Below, in pieces: positions 1-8,201 of a stretch of 64,000 nt of DNA. The stretch spans positions 1 through 64,000 of the forward strand of contig JBFXGM010000018.1 in the NCBI GenBank assembly GCA_050178015.1, in the 5' to 3' direction. The notes below the pieces were generated by a model that searched no databases, was not told the origin of the DNA, and saw nothing but the letters and a program-made list of their open reading frames with translations. Source of the DNA: Gaoshiqia sp050178015. Its GTDB lineage: Bacteria; Bacteroidota; Bacteroidia; Bacteroidales; Prolixibacteraceae. The stretch's first letter is position 1, and each line of letters opens with the position of its first letter. The position numbers and the translations under genes are program-made.

Positions 1-86
1 CCCGAAGGTCGCTGCCCTTGCCTGTTCCGAAAACGGTTCCTATAAAGCATTTGGATGTTGACAACAAAAAAGTAAATTTGAGTTAT

Positions 87-254
87 CTAATAAAAACAAC
101 CAGACAGAGTTTGCTTTACACTCCCTTTTTCTATTAGGTCGTCTGAGTTTAAGCCTCTTTCAACATACGTGCTAGTGTCAATGTCTGGAATATACACCTC
201 ATTTTGGCTATTGTCCGGACTGGATTGTGGTTGATTAATTTCTTCGTCACTCAT
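87..254 (-). CDS. Possible 55-aa acidic small protein, unrecognised
   Basis: An ATG-to-TAG frame of 55 codons. The product is acidic, rich in Asp, Glu, Ser and Asn, begins MSDEEINQPQ and ends in LSGCFY. I do not recognise a family. There is no clear ribosome-binding site, and no neighbouring gene explains it because it sits at the window edge. A short acidic peptide with a Cys near its C-terminus could be a peptide precursor, a small regulator, or chance. The frame is real; that it is expressed is a guess. Confidence 0.3.
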   Translation of the reverse strand: MSDEEINQPQSSPDNSQNEVYIPDIDTSTYVERGLNSDDLIEKGSVKQTLSGCFY

Positions 255-479
255 AATCTGTAGTATTTAATTCATTAATATTGGAGTGTATAGTAAAGCC
301 TGACAGCCCGCTCAATGTTTACATTACGTAAATGTACAAATTATGCGATGATTGTGAGTGCCCCTGCATCAACCCGTATCCCGAAAAATCCGGGACAGGC
401 TGTGAAGTTTTACCGGCTCATCCGGATTTACAGAAACGGGATTCAGCACATGTCCGGAAGAGCTGGATCGAAGTCGATA

Positions 480-510
480 CTGACCAGGTGACTCCAAGTC
501 ACCTGGTCAG
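480..510. repeat. Perfect inverted repeat, 14-bp stem, 3-nt loop
   Basis: The arm CTGACCAGGTGACT is followed by the loop CCA and the exact reverse complement. It lies in gene-free DNA with no T-run, so it is not a typical intrinsic terminator. The layout (long perfect stem, trinucleotide loop) matches the unrelated-sequence palindrome at 23699-23731, which also lies next to a 21-nt array. Confidence 0.85.
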
Positions 511-613
511 TAAGATCCTATATTCACACCGACCCATCGGGATTTGCAGGAAAGTCATTCAACTTGGCTGGATCGCCATCCTCTCTTTGTCGTTAAAAAC
601 GACCACCAGCTTG

Positions 614-644
614 CTCCTCGTCACCGCTTCGCTAAGACGAGGAG
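614..644. repeat. Hairpin with 9-bp perfect stem
   Basis: CTCCTCGTC pairs perfectly with GACGAGGAG across a 13-nt loop, about 30 bp before the 21-nt tandem array begins. Its role is unknown. Confidence 0.7.
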
Positions 645-671
645 GAGTTCGGGGCTTTGTCGTTGCAAAAG

Positions 672-902
672 CAAAACCGGGTTGCCGGTTGCCTGGAACA
701 GGCCGCCCAAAAGCCGGAGGATGACGCCCGGCAGCCAGACGATGGTGCTCAGTCGCCAGACGAACTCAGCTACCCGCCAGACGATGCCGCCGAGCAGCCG
801 GAAGCATTCGCTTGGGCGCCAGACGAAGTCGGCGAATGCCAAGAAGTCTGTCCGGCAGAGCCAGACGAAGTTAGCGGGGCACCGGACGAACTCTTCCGCT
901 GG
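672..902. repeat. Degenerate 21-nt tandem array (9 clear units, up to 11)
   Basis: Nine consecutive 21-nt units run from 714 to 902, and two weaker ones precede them from 672. Each unit opens with a conserved octamer close to CCRGAnGA (CCAGACGA in five units) followed by about 13 variable bases. Positions 1, 4, 5 and 7 are invariant over the nine units. All frames therefore translate into heptad repeats (PDExxxx on plus, FVWRxxx on minus), but no start site, signal or known domain supports a protein. No transposase or cas gene is attached. Compare the array at 23442-23693, which has the same period. Confidence 0.85.
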
Positions 903-1054
903 CAAAGGGCCTGTACCCATGTTTTGTTTTGAAAAAGCAACCGTTTGCCCTGATTGACAAGGAACTGGTTAAAAAATCGGTGTCAGCTTGAGGGGCGGCG
1001 CCGGAGGGTGAGCTAAAGGCTTCCGATTGATCCAGTCAGGCTGCCTGGCAAATT

Positions 1055-1174
1055 GATGCCGGAGGCATCGTATGGTTATAGGAAGAGGAGATAATCGAGA
1101 TCGATTCGACCCCGGATGGGGTCGCACCTTTGCTGCATGCGCCTATTCTATAAACATCCAAACCCTCCGGGTTT
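1055..1174 (+). repeat. REP/BIME-like element, copy 1
   Basis: A 120-bp element opens with GATGCCGGAGGCATCGTATG, carries a central palindrome around CGACCCCGGATGGGGTCG and closes with AACCCTCCGGGTTT, itself a palindrome. It lies 31 bp upstream of the RAYT start. Near-identical copies follow at 1683 and 1862, which suggests they are substrates of that transposase. Confidence 0.85.
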
Positions 1175-1205
1175 AATGAATGAAAGCGACCTAAAACCAA
1201 ACCAT

Positions 1206-1670
1206 ATGGCTGACACATTCTCTCAAATTTACATTCAGGTAGTTTTTGCCGTGCAAAATCGCAATGCCCTCATCAATCCCGGTTGGGAAGAAGAACTCTA
1301 CAAATACATAACCGGAATCACCCAAAACAAAGGGCAAAAAATGCTTGCAATCAATGGCACATCCAATCATATTCATTTCTTCATAGGCATGAAGCCAACC
1401 TGTTGCTTGTCTGATCTGGTGCGTGAAATAAAAAAATCGTCCAATACTTTCATCAAAGAAAAGCGATTTACGAAGCACCATTTCAAATGGCAGGAAGGGT
1501 TTGGGGCTTTCTCATATGGCCATTCACAATTAACCGATGTCATCCAGTATATTGACCGACAGAAGGACCAACACCGAAAAAAAACCTTTAAGGAAGAATA
1601 TCTGGCATTTTTAAAGGCGTTTGAAATTGAATCTAAGGATGAATATTTATTTGAATGGATTGAGGATTAA
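1206..1670 (+). CDS. REP-associated tyrosine transposase (RAYT, IS200/IS605-like Y1)
   Basis: A 154-aa Y1-type single-strand transposase. The HUH metal-binding pair is His55-Ile-His57 in the motif NHIHFFIG, and the likely catalytic tyrosine is Tyr115 in IQYIDRQKDQH. Length and motifs fit the small TnpA/RAYT family, which in known cases binds and processes REP hairpins rather than moving itself as a classical IS. The ATG at 1206 opens directly at the family's usual start (MADTFSQIYIQVVFAV); the upstream in-frame extension runs into repeat copy 1 and is not part of the gene. Copies of a ~120-bp palindromic element flank it on both sides. The frame is intact with all key residues present, so it may be active. 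Confidence 0.9.
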   Translation: MADTFSQIYIQVVFAVQNRNALINPGWEEELYKYITGITQNKGQKMLAINGTSNHIHFFIGMKPTCCLSDLVREIKKSSNTFIKEKRFTKHHFKWQEGFGAFSYGHSQLTDVIQYIDRQKDQHRKKTFKEEYLAFLKAFEIESKDEYLFEWIED

Positions 1671-1682
1671 TTAACTTTTTTA

Positions 1683-1804
1683 GTGCCGGAGGCATCGTAT
1701 GTTTATAGAAAGAAAGGATGTCTGAGCGAAATTCCACCCCGGACGCGGGGTCGCACTTTTTCGGGGTTGGCCGATTCTATAAACATGTAAACCCTCCGGG
1801 TTTG
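1683..1804 (+). repeat. REP/BIME-like element, copy 2
   Basis: Begins 13 bp after the RAYT stop. It shares the TGCCGGAGGCATCGTATG head, a central CCCCGGACGCGGGG palindrome and the AAACCCTCCGGGTTT tail. The interior between head and centre has diverged more than in copies 1 and 3. Confidence 0.8.
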
Positions 1805-1861
1805 TAAACCCCGCTATTCAGGATATATCGAAAGCTGGCGGCAGTTGGACCAGATATGATT

Positions 1862-1983
1862 GATGCCGGAGGCATCGTATGGTTATAGGAAGATGAGATA
1901 ATCGAGATCGATTCGACCCCGGACGGGGTCTCGCTTTTGCGGGGGTACGCTAATTCTAAAAACATCCAAACCCTCCGGGTTTG
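1862..1983 (+). repeat. REP/BIME-like element, copy 3
   Basis: Nearly identical to copy 1, including the shared interior GATAATCGAGATCGATTCGA. It has the same palindromic centre and CCAAACCCTCCGGGTTT tail, and the same orientation as copies 1 and 2. Confidence 0.85.
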
Positions 1984-2006
1984 GAAGAACACCAATCGTG
2001 CCCGAA

Positions 2007-2020
2007 GATGCCGGAGGCAT
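2007..2020 (+). repeat. Truncated REP-like element, copy 4 (head only)
   Basis: Only the GATGCCGGAGGCAT head is present, then the sequence passes directly into the terminator of pepD. This is a 5' stub of the family, which suggests an abortive insertion or a decayed copy. Confidence 0.6.
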
Positions 2021-2059
2021 AAAAAATAGAAGAGGGCCCCTCATTCAGAGAAGCCCTCT
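2021..2059 (-). terminator. Intrinsic terminator of pepD
   Basis: Read on the minus strand just after the pepD stop, AGAGGGC pairs with GCCCTCT and is followed by TCTATTTTTT. Confidence 0.75.
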
Positions 2060-2065
2060 ACCGGT

Positions 2066-3532
2066 TTATTTCGCGGGGATGTTTTTCAGGGTTTCCACCA
2101 GGAAGTTCCAGAATTTGCCGACGGTGGCAATGTTCACTTTTTCGTCGGGCGAGTGCGGGAAGCGGATGGTGGGGCCAAACGAGATCATGTCCCAATGCGG
2201 GTATGTTCCGCCCAGGATGCCGCATTCCAACCCGGCATGGATCGCTTTTATTTCGGGGATGTTGCCATACTTTTCGTGATAAACCGACTGCATGGTTTTC
2301 AGGATGGGCGAATCCATGTTGGGTTTCCATCCCGGGTAGGCGCCGGTCATTTTCACCTGGGCGCCAGCCAGGGTAAACACGGCTTCAATGCGGCGGGCCA
2401 GCTCTTCTTTGGCCGAGTCCACCGAACTGCGCATCAGACTGGCCAGGGTAACGGTTTTGGTGGCCGGGTCGGATTTTACGATCGCCAGGTTGGAGGAGGT
2501 TTCCACCAGCCCCGTCATGCTGTCGCTCATGCGGATGACCCCGTTCGGACAAGCCATCACCCCTTTGGTGAGGTTCACCTGGGTGGTTTCATCGATCAAG
2601 ACAGCAGGCATTTCGGTTTCAACCAGTGCCATTTTCAGATCGGGCTCGGTAGCCGACAATTCTTTTTTCACCAGGGCAAATTCGGCTTCCAGCGCACTTT
2701 TCACGGCAACAACTTTTTCGGCAGCAACGGTGATCACGCCAAACGCCTCGCGCGGAATGGCATTGCGCAAACTTCCGCCGTCAATAGCTGCCAGCCGGGC
2801 GCCGGTTTCGCGGTGGGCTTCATCCAGCAAACGGAAAAACACCTTATTGGCGTTGCCACGCTGCAGGATGATATCCATGCCCGAGTGGCCGCCCTTCAAG
2901 CCAGTTATATCCAGTTTAAAGGCCGTTGAACCAGCCGGAACAGCAACTTCGGAATAGGTGAATTTCACATTGGCATCTTCGCCACCGGCGCAGCCCACAT
3001 ACAGTTCGCCTTCATCTTCCGAGTCGGTATTGAGCAGGATTTCGCCCTGCAACACACCGGCTTTCAGTCCTTCAGCCCCGTCCATGCCAGTTTCTTCGGT
3101 GGCGGTAAACAACGCTTCAACCGGGCCATGCACCAGGTTCTTCGAAGCCAGCACCGTCATGGCGGCGGCCACGCCAATGCCGTTGTCGGCGCCCAAGGTG
3201 GTTCCGTTGGCTGTTACCCACTCGCCATCCACAAAAGCTTCAATCGGGTCGTTCACAAAGTCGTGCGCTTTGTCGCTGTTTTTTTGCGGCACCATGTCGA
3301 GGTGGCCTTGCAAAATCACCCCTTTCCGGTTTTCCATTCCGGGCGTGGCCGGTTTACGAATGATGATATTGCCGGCCTCATCTTTGATGGTTTCCAGACC
3401 CAGGTTTTTCCCAAACTGGTAGATAAAGTCCTGTATCCGTTCTTCGTGTTTTGAAGGACGCGGGATTCGCGTCAGCTGATAAAAGTTTTCCCACAGCGCT
3501 TGTGGTTCGAGGTTACAAATTTCGTTGCTCAT
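2066..3532 (-). CDS. pepD: Aminoacyl-histidine dipeptidase (M20 family)
   Basis: A 488-aa cytosolic dinuclear-zinc dipeptidase that hydrolyses Xaa-His and other dipeptides. Expected M20/PepD metal and catalytic motifs are visible: GHLDM (His77, Asp79), LGADNGIG (Asp116), the general-base pair TATEETG (Glu146-Glu147), the NTDSEDEG segment (Asp170) and a late histidine in IHAGLECGIL. Length matches full-size PepD with the inserted lid domain. The ATG gives the typical N-terminus (MSNEICNLEPQALWENF). The MFS transporter upstream on the same strand ends with its own terminator, so pepD probably has its own promoter, but the pairing suggests use of imported dipeptides. Confidence 0.95.
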   Translation of the reverse strand: MSNEICNLEPQALWENFYQLTRIPRPSKHEERIQDFIYQFGKNLGLETIKDEAGNIIIRKPATPGMENRKGVILQGHLDMVPQKNSDKAHDFVNDPIEAFVDGEWVTANGTTLGADNGIGVAAAMTVLASKNLVHGPVEALFTATEETGMDGAEGLKAGVLQGEILLNTDSEDEGELYVGCAGGEDANVKFTYSEVAVPAGSTAFKLDITGLKGGHSGMDIILQRGNANKVFFRLLDEAHRETGARLAAIDGGSLRNAIPREAFGVITVAAEKVVAVKSALEAEFALVKKELSATEPDLKMALVETEMPAVLIDETTQVNLTKGVMACPNGVIRMSDSMTGLVETSSNLAIVKSDPATKTVTLASLMRSSVDSAKEELARRIEAVFTLAGAQVKMTGAYPGWKPNMDSPILKTMQSVYHEKYGNIPEIKAIHAGLECGILGGTYPHWDMISFGPTIRFPHSPDEKVNIATVGKFWNFLVETLKNIPAK

Positions 3533-3623
3533 TACGTTTTTATTTTATGAATGATTATTCCGTCAGAATTCCCTAAAAATACAATTTTACCCCCCAACTT
3601 GTTCTGACATTCGTCAGCCGAAA

Positions 3624-3656
3624 CAAAAAGCCCCGCATCCAGAATAAATGCGGGGC
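3624..3656 (-). terminator. Intrinsic terminator of the MFS gene
   Basis: On the minus strand GCCCCGCAT and ATGCGGGGC form a 9-bp perfect stem followed by TTTTTG. It lies between the transporter stop and the pepD start and separates the two transcripts. Confidence 0.9.
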
Positions 3657-3690
3657 CGATTTTATTTCATCATATTTTTCTCTTTTTGAG

Positions 3691-5094
3691 CTACTTTGCC
3701 TCAACGCCGGATGGCAGTTCCAAGCCATACTTATTTTGCTTGTCGGCGCGCAACAGCATAAAGGCGAGGAAAATCGAAATCACCCCGCAGATCACCAGCG
3801 TCAGGATGGGGATGGTATAATCGTACATTTTTTCGCCTGCTCTGATGGCATCCAGATCAGCGCGGTTCACGAAGTCGAGCAGGGCGCCAATCCCCCAGAA
3901 GAAAAGGCCGAGCCCCCAGTTTTGAATGGTGAACATGGACGAGTAAGCTGTTCCCAGCCGGTTTTCGGCAACGATCTTGGCAACCGAAGGCCACATGGCG
4001 GCAGGCACCAGGGCAAAGGCAACCCCCAGTGAAACCAATCCGAGATAGCCCAGCGTAACGCTATTGAACAGCGAAAGGGAAACGTGGGCAAAAATCAGCA
4101 GGAAAGCCCCCAGGATCATCAGCGAAGCCGCTTTACCTTTTTTATCGACAATCGATCCAAAGATAGGCGTGAACAAGATGGTCCCCAGCGGGATCAATCC
4201 AGTAACTTTGGGGCCGTTGTGGAATATGGCGCCAATCTTTTCGAACAAAGTCATCGACGACAAATCGGGCAACTGGTAGGTGAAGCCAAACTTATTCACC
4301 AGCAAGTCGGGCGCATATTGAATGAAGGGAAATACCGCCGAATAGAAAGCCACGCACAGCAGGGTGATATAGACAAAACCTTTGTTGGTGGCCAGTTTCA
4401 CCAAATCGCTGAACTTGAAATCTTCTTCGGGCTCACCCCCGTCCTTTTTATTGGCTTGCACTTGCTTGTCCAAGCGAATGTCGAAAATCAGGTAGGCCAG
4501 GAAGAGAATAAAACCGAAACCAATCAGCGAGGCGGCAAAAGCAACGGCCGGGGCCACATGCCCGCCCCCAATCTCAACCGAGAAAGCGGTGCCGAAAGCC
4601 GTACCGAAACGACCGAAAGCCACGTTAATGGCCATGGCCAGCGCCAGCTCATATCCTTTAAACCATTTTACAGTGGTACGGGTCACAATCACACAAATCG
4701 ACTCCAGACCGATCCCGAACAACATACGTCCGGCCATCATAAACTTCATCATCGTTCCGGGGTCATCGCCAAAAACACCGTAGGTGGCCAATGCCGTGAT
4801 GGATGCGCCCAGCGAAGCCACAATCCCGAAAACGACCCCGGCCACGCGGATGCCCCACTTGTCGAGAATAATACCGCCTACCATGATCATCCCCACCATG
4901 TTGGCCCAGGTGGTGGAACTGATAATCAAGCCAAACTGGCTACTGGTGATCCCCAGCTCCGACATCATCAGGCCTTTCAGCCCCGACATGAAATCCTGAA
5001 ACCAGTAAGTTCCGAACATGAACATGGAGATAATCACCAAAACAAGCCACCGGATGGCTGCCGAATCTTTTAACGTCTTTTTAATCGCATCCAT
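3691..5094 (-). CDS. MFS transporter, MFSD1-like (possible dipeptide transporter)
   Basis: A 467-aa, 12-helix major facilitator protein. The segment GRMLFGIGLESICVIVTRTT followed by VKWFKGYELALAMA resembles the corresponding stretch of the eukaryotic MFSD1 family (GIGxES...WFKGxEL). Lysosomal MFSD1 is known to move dipeptides. The start at 5094 (MDAIKKTLKDS) is chosen because the longer frame runs into a palindromic repeat element. Immediately downstream is the dipeptidase gene pepD, which supports a dipeptide substrate; this is inference from family likeness plus neighbourhood. Other MFS substrates such as organic acids are not excluded. Confidence 0.75.
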   Translation of the reverse strand: MDAIKKTLKDSAAIRWLVLVIISMFMFGTYWFQDFMSGLKGLMMSELGITSSQFGLIISSTTWANMVGMIMVGGIILDKWGIRVAGVVFGIVASLGASITALATYGVFGDDPGTMMKFMMAGRMLFGIGLESICVIVTRTTVKWFKGYELALAMAINVAFGRFGTAFGTAFSVEIGGGHVAPAVAFAASLIGFGFILFLAYLIFDIRLDKQVQANKKDGGEPEEDFKFSDLVKLATNKGFVYITLLCVAFYSAVFPFIQYAPDLLVNKFGFTYQLPDLSSMTLFEKIGAIFHNGPKVTGLIPLGTILFTPIFGSIVDKKGKAASLMILGAFLLIFAHVSLSLFNSVTLGYLGLVSLGVAFALVPAAMWPSVAKIVAENRLGTAYSSMFTIQNWGLGLFFWGIGALLDFVNRADLDAIRAGEKMYDYTIPILTLVICGVISIFLAFMLLRADKQNKYGLELPSGVEAK

Positions 5095-5187
5095 AATAAA
5101 ATTGATCAGTATTTGTAAGTTTTTGATTGAAGCCCGTAAAAATAAGAAAATCAGGCAGCCTGCCAACTGACAGAAATCAAAAAAGAA

Positions 5188-5321
5188 GCTATCCAAAAAG
5201 TAAAGACTCAAGTCATCCTGAATTTATTTCAGGATCTGTCCCCGGTTGATTGAGATCCTGATCCGGCAACTGCCGGACAGGATGACAGCTCCCGGGGAAC
5301 CCTCTACTTTTTGGACAGCTT
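5188..5321. repeat. MITE-like nested palindrome containing a TCATCCTGAA repeat (copy A)
   Basis: Outer arms AGCTATCCAAAAAGTA (5188-5203) and TACTTTTTGGACAGCT (about 5306-5321) are inverted with one mismatch. Inside lies the dispersed element GTCATCCTGAATTTATTTCA through CAGGATGAC (5212-5285), which holds two further hairpins. The block separates the MFS gene from the DUF4831 gene and encodes nothing. It resembles a non-autonomous palindromic mobile element. Confidence 0.75.
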
Positions 5322-5330
5322 AATTGGCGG

Positions 5331-6422
5331 TTATTTCAAAAGGATACTTTTTATCCCTCCTGTTTTCGGGTGAAAGACGATCTGGTGTGTTCCGTCGAGC
5401 AGTTCCTCCGGAAGTGGTGCAACGGTGCCGAACTGGGCAATATCGGCCCGGGTAACCGCCATCAGGTTGATGCCGTTCTGGATGCGGATTTCAGCTCTCC
5501 CCGGAATGCGGTAAAACACGCCGCTTGCCCCACCGGCCTGCGACTTTTGTTTTTCCTGTGCCGAAGCGAGGTCGTCCAGCTTTTTCAGGTCCACCACCAT
5601 AGGCTTCCCGCTCAGATCGGTTTTGGGCAACACGCCTTTGGTTTCGGAAAAGCGGAACACCACTTCGCCCGACACCGAGTTTTCGCCCGGAATGAAATCA
5701 AAACAATAGTCGAACGACTTTTTATAGGTTTTGCCCACGAATAAGGCAACATACTCCGCTTCCAGTTTTCCCAGCTCGTCCACCATCAGCTCGTAAGCAC
5801 GGCCGTCGGGCAACTGTTCCTCATAACCGTTGGCCAGCGATTTAAACCGGCGCTTGCGCAACTTGGTGATGGTATGGGCCGCTTCCTGTGCTTTTTCTTC
5901 CAGCGATTTAACAATCAACACCTTTCTGCTGGCAGAGTCCGGTTTTTCAAAGAACGGGTTCAGCGACAAATCCGAAAACGGATATTCCGGTGTTTTTGTA
6001 TCGGCCAGAAAAGTAGCTACCGGCGCAATTTCTTCTTCACTGTCCACCGCTTTGTTGATGCCGGCCAGCACGCCCGAGGAGGTCAGACTGACCAAGGCGG
6101 CGCCTTTTCCCTTCGCTTTGTGTACTTGCTGCGGATCGGCCTCGCTGAAGGTTTCGATGCGGATATCGTTGATGGTCCAGCTCTCCCGGTCCGACGAAGC
6201 AGCATCTTTCAGTCCCAGCATGGCTTCGGCATACTGAAAATACGGGCCGTTGAAGAATTTTTCCTGCGTGGCTTTCACATAAACACGGATGCCGGTGCGC
6301 GGCAGGCTGTAAACCACACCATCGGTTATCACCGGCAAAGCTGCGTCGTCTTTGGAACGTTGGGCAAAAATGCTCACGCTGGTAATCAGAAGCATAAAAG
6401 TTAAAACGTATCTGGTTTTCAT
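5331..6422 (-). CDS. DUF4831 family secreted protein
   Basis: A 363-aa protein with a signal peptide (MKTRYVLTFMLLITSVSIFA, cleavage probably before Gln). The early segment VVYSLPRTGIRVYVKATQEK and the following GPYFQYAEAMLGL are the hallmark of the Bacteroidota DUF4831 family, whose function is unknown. The start at 6422 is preferred over the longer frame because it places the signal peptide at the N-terminus. A TAATTTTG box lies upstream on the same strand (6449-6456). It is exported to the periplasm or outer membrane; no partner is obvious nearby. Confidence 0.85.
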   Translation of the reverse strand: MKTRYVLTFMLLITSVSIFAQRSKDDAALPVITDGVVYSLPRTGIRVYVKATQEKFFNGPYFQYAEAMLGLKDAASSDRESWTINDIRIETFSEADPQQVHKAKGKGAALVSLTSSGVLAGINKAVDSEEEIAPVATFLADTKTPEYPFSDLSLNPFFEKPDSASRKVLIVKSLEEKAQEAAHTITKLRKRRFKSLANGYEEQLPDGRAYELMVDELGKLEAEYVALFVGKTYKKSFDYCFDFIPGENSVSGEVVFRFSETKGVLPKTDLSGKPMVVDLKKLDDLASAQEKQKSQAGGASGVFYRIPGRAEIRIQNGINLMAVTRADIAQFGTVAPLPEELLDGTHQIVFHPKTGGIKSILLK

Positions 6423-6546
6423 GTTTAATTGTTTTTTGTGATTGGTTTCAAAATTAATGAATGTCGGGGCAAAAGCTGACAACTTCGGCTAAAAATAACT
6501 GTCGAATGGCAAAAGTCCCGTTCCTAAAACCGGAAAGAAGCTTGTT

Positions 6547-8058
6547 TTATTTTGTGAGCTGCAAAAATGCTTTCCCGAAATGATCAATCAAATCGCCCGC
6601 GATCAGCGCTTCCTGTCCAAACTCATTCATGGCCAGGTCACCGGCCAGCCCGTGCAGGTAAACGCCGAGCAAGGCAGCTTCTTCGGGAGAATAGGGTTGG
6701 GCCAGCAAGCCCAGGATCAAGCCGGTAAGCACATCGCCACTACCAGCCGTGGCCATCCCCGGATTGCCGGTAGTATTAAAATATACCTGCCCGTTTGGGA
6801 AAGTAATGCACGTATGGGCACCTTTCAAAACCACAATTACCCGGTGGTTTTTCGAAAACCATTGCTGCAACAGCAGTCGCGACCACGAGTCGGTGGTTTC
6901 GCCGGCCAGCCGCTCAAATTCTTTGGGATGAGGGGTGAGAATGGCGTTTGCAGGAATCAGTCCGTACCAATCTTCATGCTGCGAAAGAATGTTCAGCGCA
7001 TCGGCATCGATCACCAGTTTTTTGGGGCCGGCCTCTAATAGTTCCTTCAGCGCCTGGTGTGAATTGGATTTGCAGCCCAGGCCCGGGCCAACGCCCACGG
7101 CAGAAAACTGCTTCAAGTCGGGAAACTCGGTAAACATCAAATCCGAAGCATCGATCGAGCACATGGCCTCGGGCACACAGCTTTGGATAAAACCATACCC
7201 CATGTGCGGAACATGGCTGGTAAGCAAGCCGGTGCCCCCGCGCAAACAAGCTTTCGAAGCCAGTACTGCCGCGCCCATTTTGCCGTACGAGCCTGCAATC
7301 AGCAGGGCATGTCCGTAAGTTCCTTTATGCGAAAACTTGCCCCGTGGTCGGATGAGCGTTGTGATATATTCTTCCGTCAGAAAATAAAAAGGAGTTGGCG
7401 TATTTGAAATTACTTCCGGGTGCAAACCAATCGGCAGCACTTCCCAGCTGCCTAAAAGTTGTTCGTGTTCATGAAAAAAGAAGCTCAGTTTGGGGAATTG
7501 GAACGTGAGCGTGTGGTTGGCCCGGATGACCTTCGACAGGTCGTTCTGCGAATTATCCTCGCCAAACAAGCCGCTGGGAATATCGACAGCGACCACCAAG
7601 GCTCCCGAAGCATTGATGCGTTCCACCAACATAGCAGCCAGCCCGTCCAGCTGACGGGTCAGTCCCGAACCAAACATTCCGTCGATCACCACTGCATCAG
7701 CCGGTATTTCGGGGAAGTCTGCTTCCGAGGCAATTTTAACCAGTTTCGCCTTGCCCTGTTCTTCCAGCCGCTGCCAGTTGATGGTCGGCGAGCCTTTCAA
7801 TCCCTTGCCAAAATCAAGCAGGTAAACTTCGCAGAGATAGTCGCAGTCCGCCATTTGCCGGGCAACAGACAAGGCATCGCCGCCGTTGTTTCCCGGCCCG
7901 GCAAAAATGATCAGCTTCCGCTCATTCGACAAGCGATGGATCAGCCAGTTTACAACCTGCAACGAAGCCCGCTCCATTAAATCGACATCAGCAATGGGTT
8001 CACGCTGAATGGTATATTGATCAATTTCAGCAATCTGTTTGGTGGTAAAAATCTTCAT
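6547..8058 (-). CDS. nnr: Bifunctional NAD(P)HX epimerase / ADP-dependent dehydratase
   Basis: A 503-aa two-domain repair enzyme that restores hydrated NADH and NADPH. The N-terminal YjeF_N epimerase domain shows GPGNNGGDALSVARQM (residues 54 on). The C-terminal ribokinase-like dehydratase domain shows GVGPGLG, the TPHPKEFERLAG segment and GNPGMATAGSGDVLTGLI. Length is normal for the fused form. The ATG at 8058 has AGGA a few bases upstream; a second ATG at 8067 is possible. Divergent from the POT transporter gene. Confidence 0.95.
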   Translation of the reverse strand: MKIFTTKQIAEIDQYTIQREPIADVDLMERASLQVVNWLIHRLSNERKLIIFAGPGNNGGDALSVARQMADCDYLCEVYLLDFGKGLKGSPTINWQRLEEQGKAKLVKIASEADFPEIPADAVVIDGMFGSGLTRQLDGLAAMLVERINASGALVVAVDIPSGLFGEDNSQNDLSKVIRANHTLTFQFPKLSFFFHEHEQLLGSWEVLPIGLHPEVISNTPTPFYFLTEEYITTLIRPRGKFSHKGTYGHALLIAGSYGKMGAAVLASKACLRGGTGLLTSHVPHMGYGFIQSCVPEAMCSIDASDLMFTEFPDLKQFSAVGVGPGLGCKSNSHQALKELLEAGPKKLVIDADALNILSQHEDWYGLIPANAILTPHPKEFERLAGETTDSWSRLLLQQWFSKNHRVIVVLKGAHTCITFPNGQVYFNTTGNPGMATAGSGDVLTGLILGLLAQPYSPEEAALLGVYLHGLAGDLAMNEFGQEALIAGDLIDHFGKAFLQLTK

Positions 8059-8119
8059 ATCCTGCATTTTTATACCGAATTTACGAAAAACTATCTTTCC
8101 CGACCTGATATTTATCAAA

Positions 8120-8149
8120 CTTGCAAAGCCAAAAAGTTGACTATATTTG
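8120..8149 (+). promoter_or_regulatory. Candidate promoter of the POT transporter
   Basis: CTTG at 8120-8123, 18 nt, then TATATTTG at 8142-8149. This fits the Bacteroidota -33 TTTG / -7 TAnnTTTG pattern, 52 nt before the ATG. Confidence 0.55.
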
Positions 8150-8201
8150 CCAGTCTTGCAAAACTTTACAACAAAAAATTTACTCATTAAAAAGATCAAT
8201 T

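Larger units (their letters stand above)
255..1054. other. 800-bp gene-poor region with repeats
   Basis: No convincing gene lies between the small frame at 87-254 and the first REP-like element. What it holds is structure: a 14-bp perfect inverted repeat (480-510), a 9-bp stem hairpin (614-644) and a degenerate 21-nt tandem array (672-902). Open frames across the array exist on both strands only because 21 is a multiple of three and stop codons are rare in the units. Confidence 0.7.

Noticed and set aside
332..724. 130-aa plus-strand frame
   Set aside because: It crosses the palindrome at 480-510, has no recognisable domain, and its composition is unlike neighbouring genes.
672..902. CRISPR array
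   Set aside because: A 21-nt period with an 8-nt head is too short for repeat plus spacer, and no cas genes are present.
657..932. 91-aa acidic PDE-repeat protein (and the minus-strand FVWR frame)
   Set aside because: The frame exists only because the 21-nt array has a period divisible by three. All other frames are similarly open, and there is no start signal or family.
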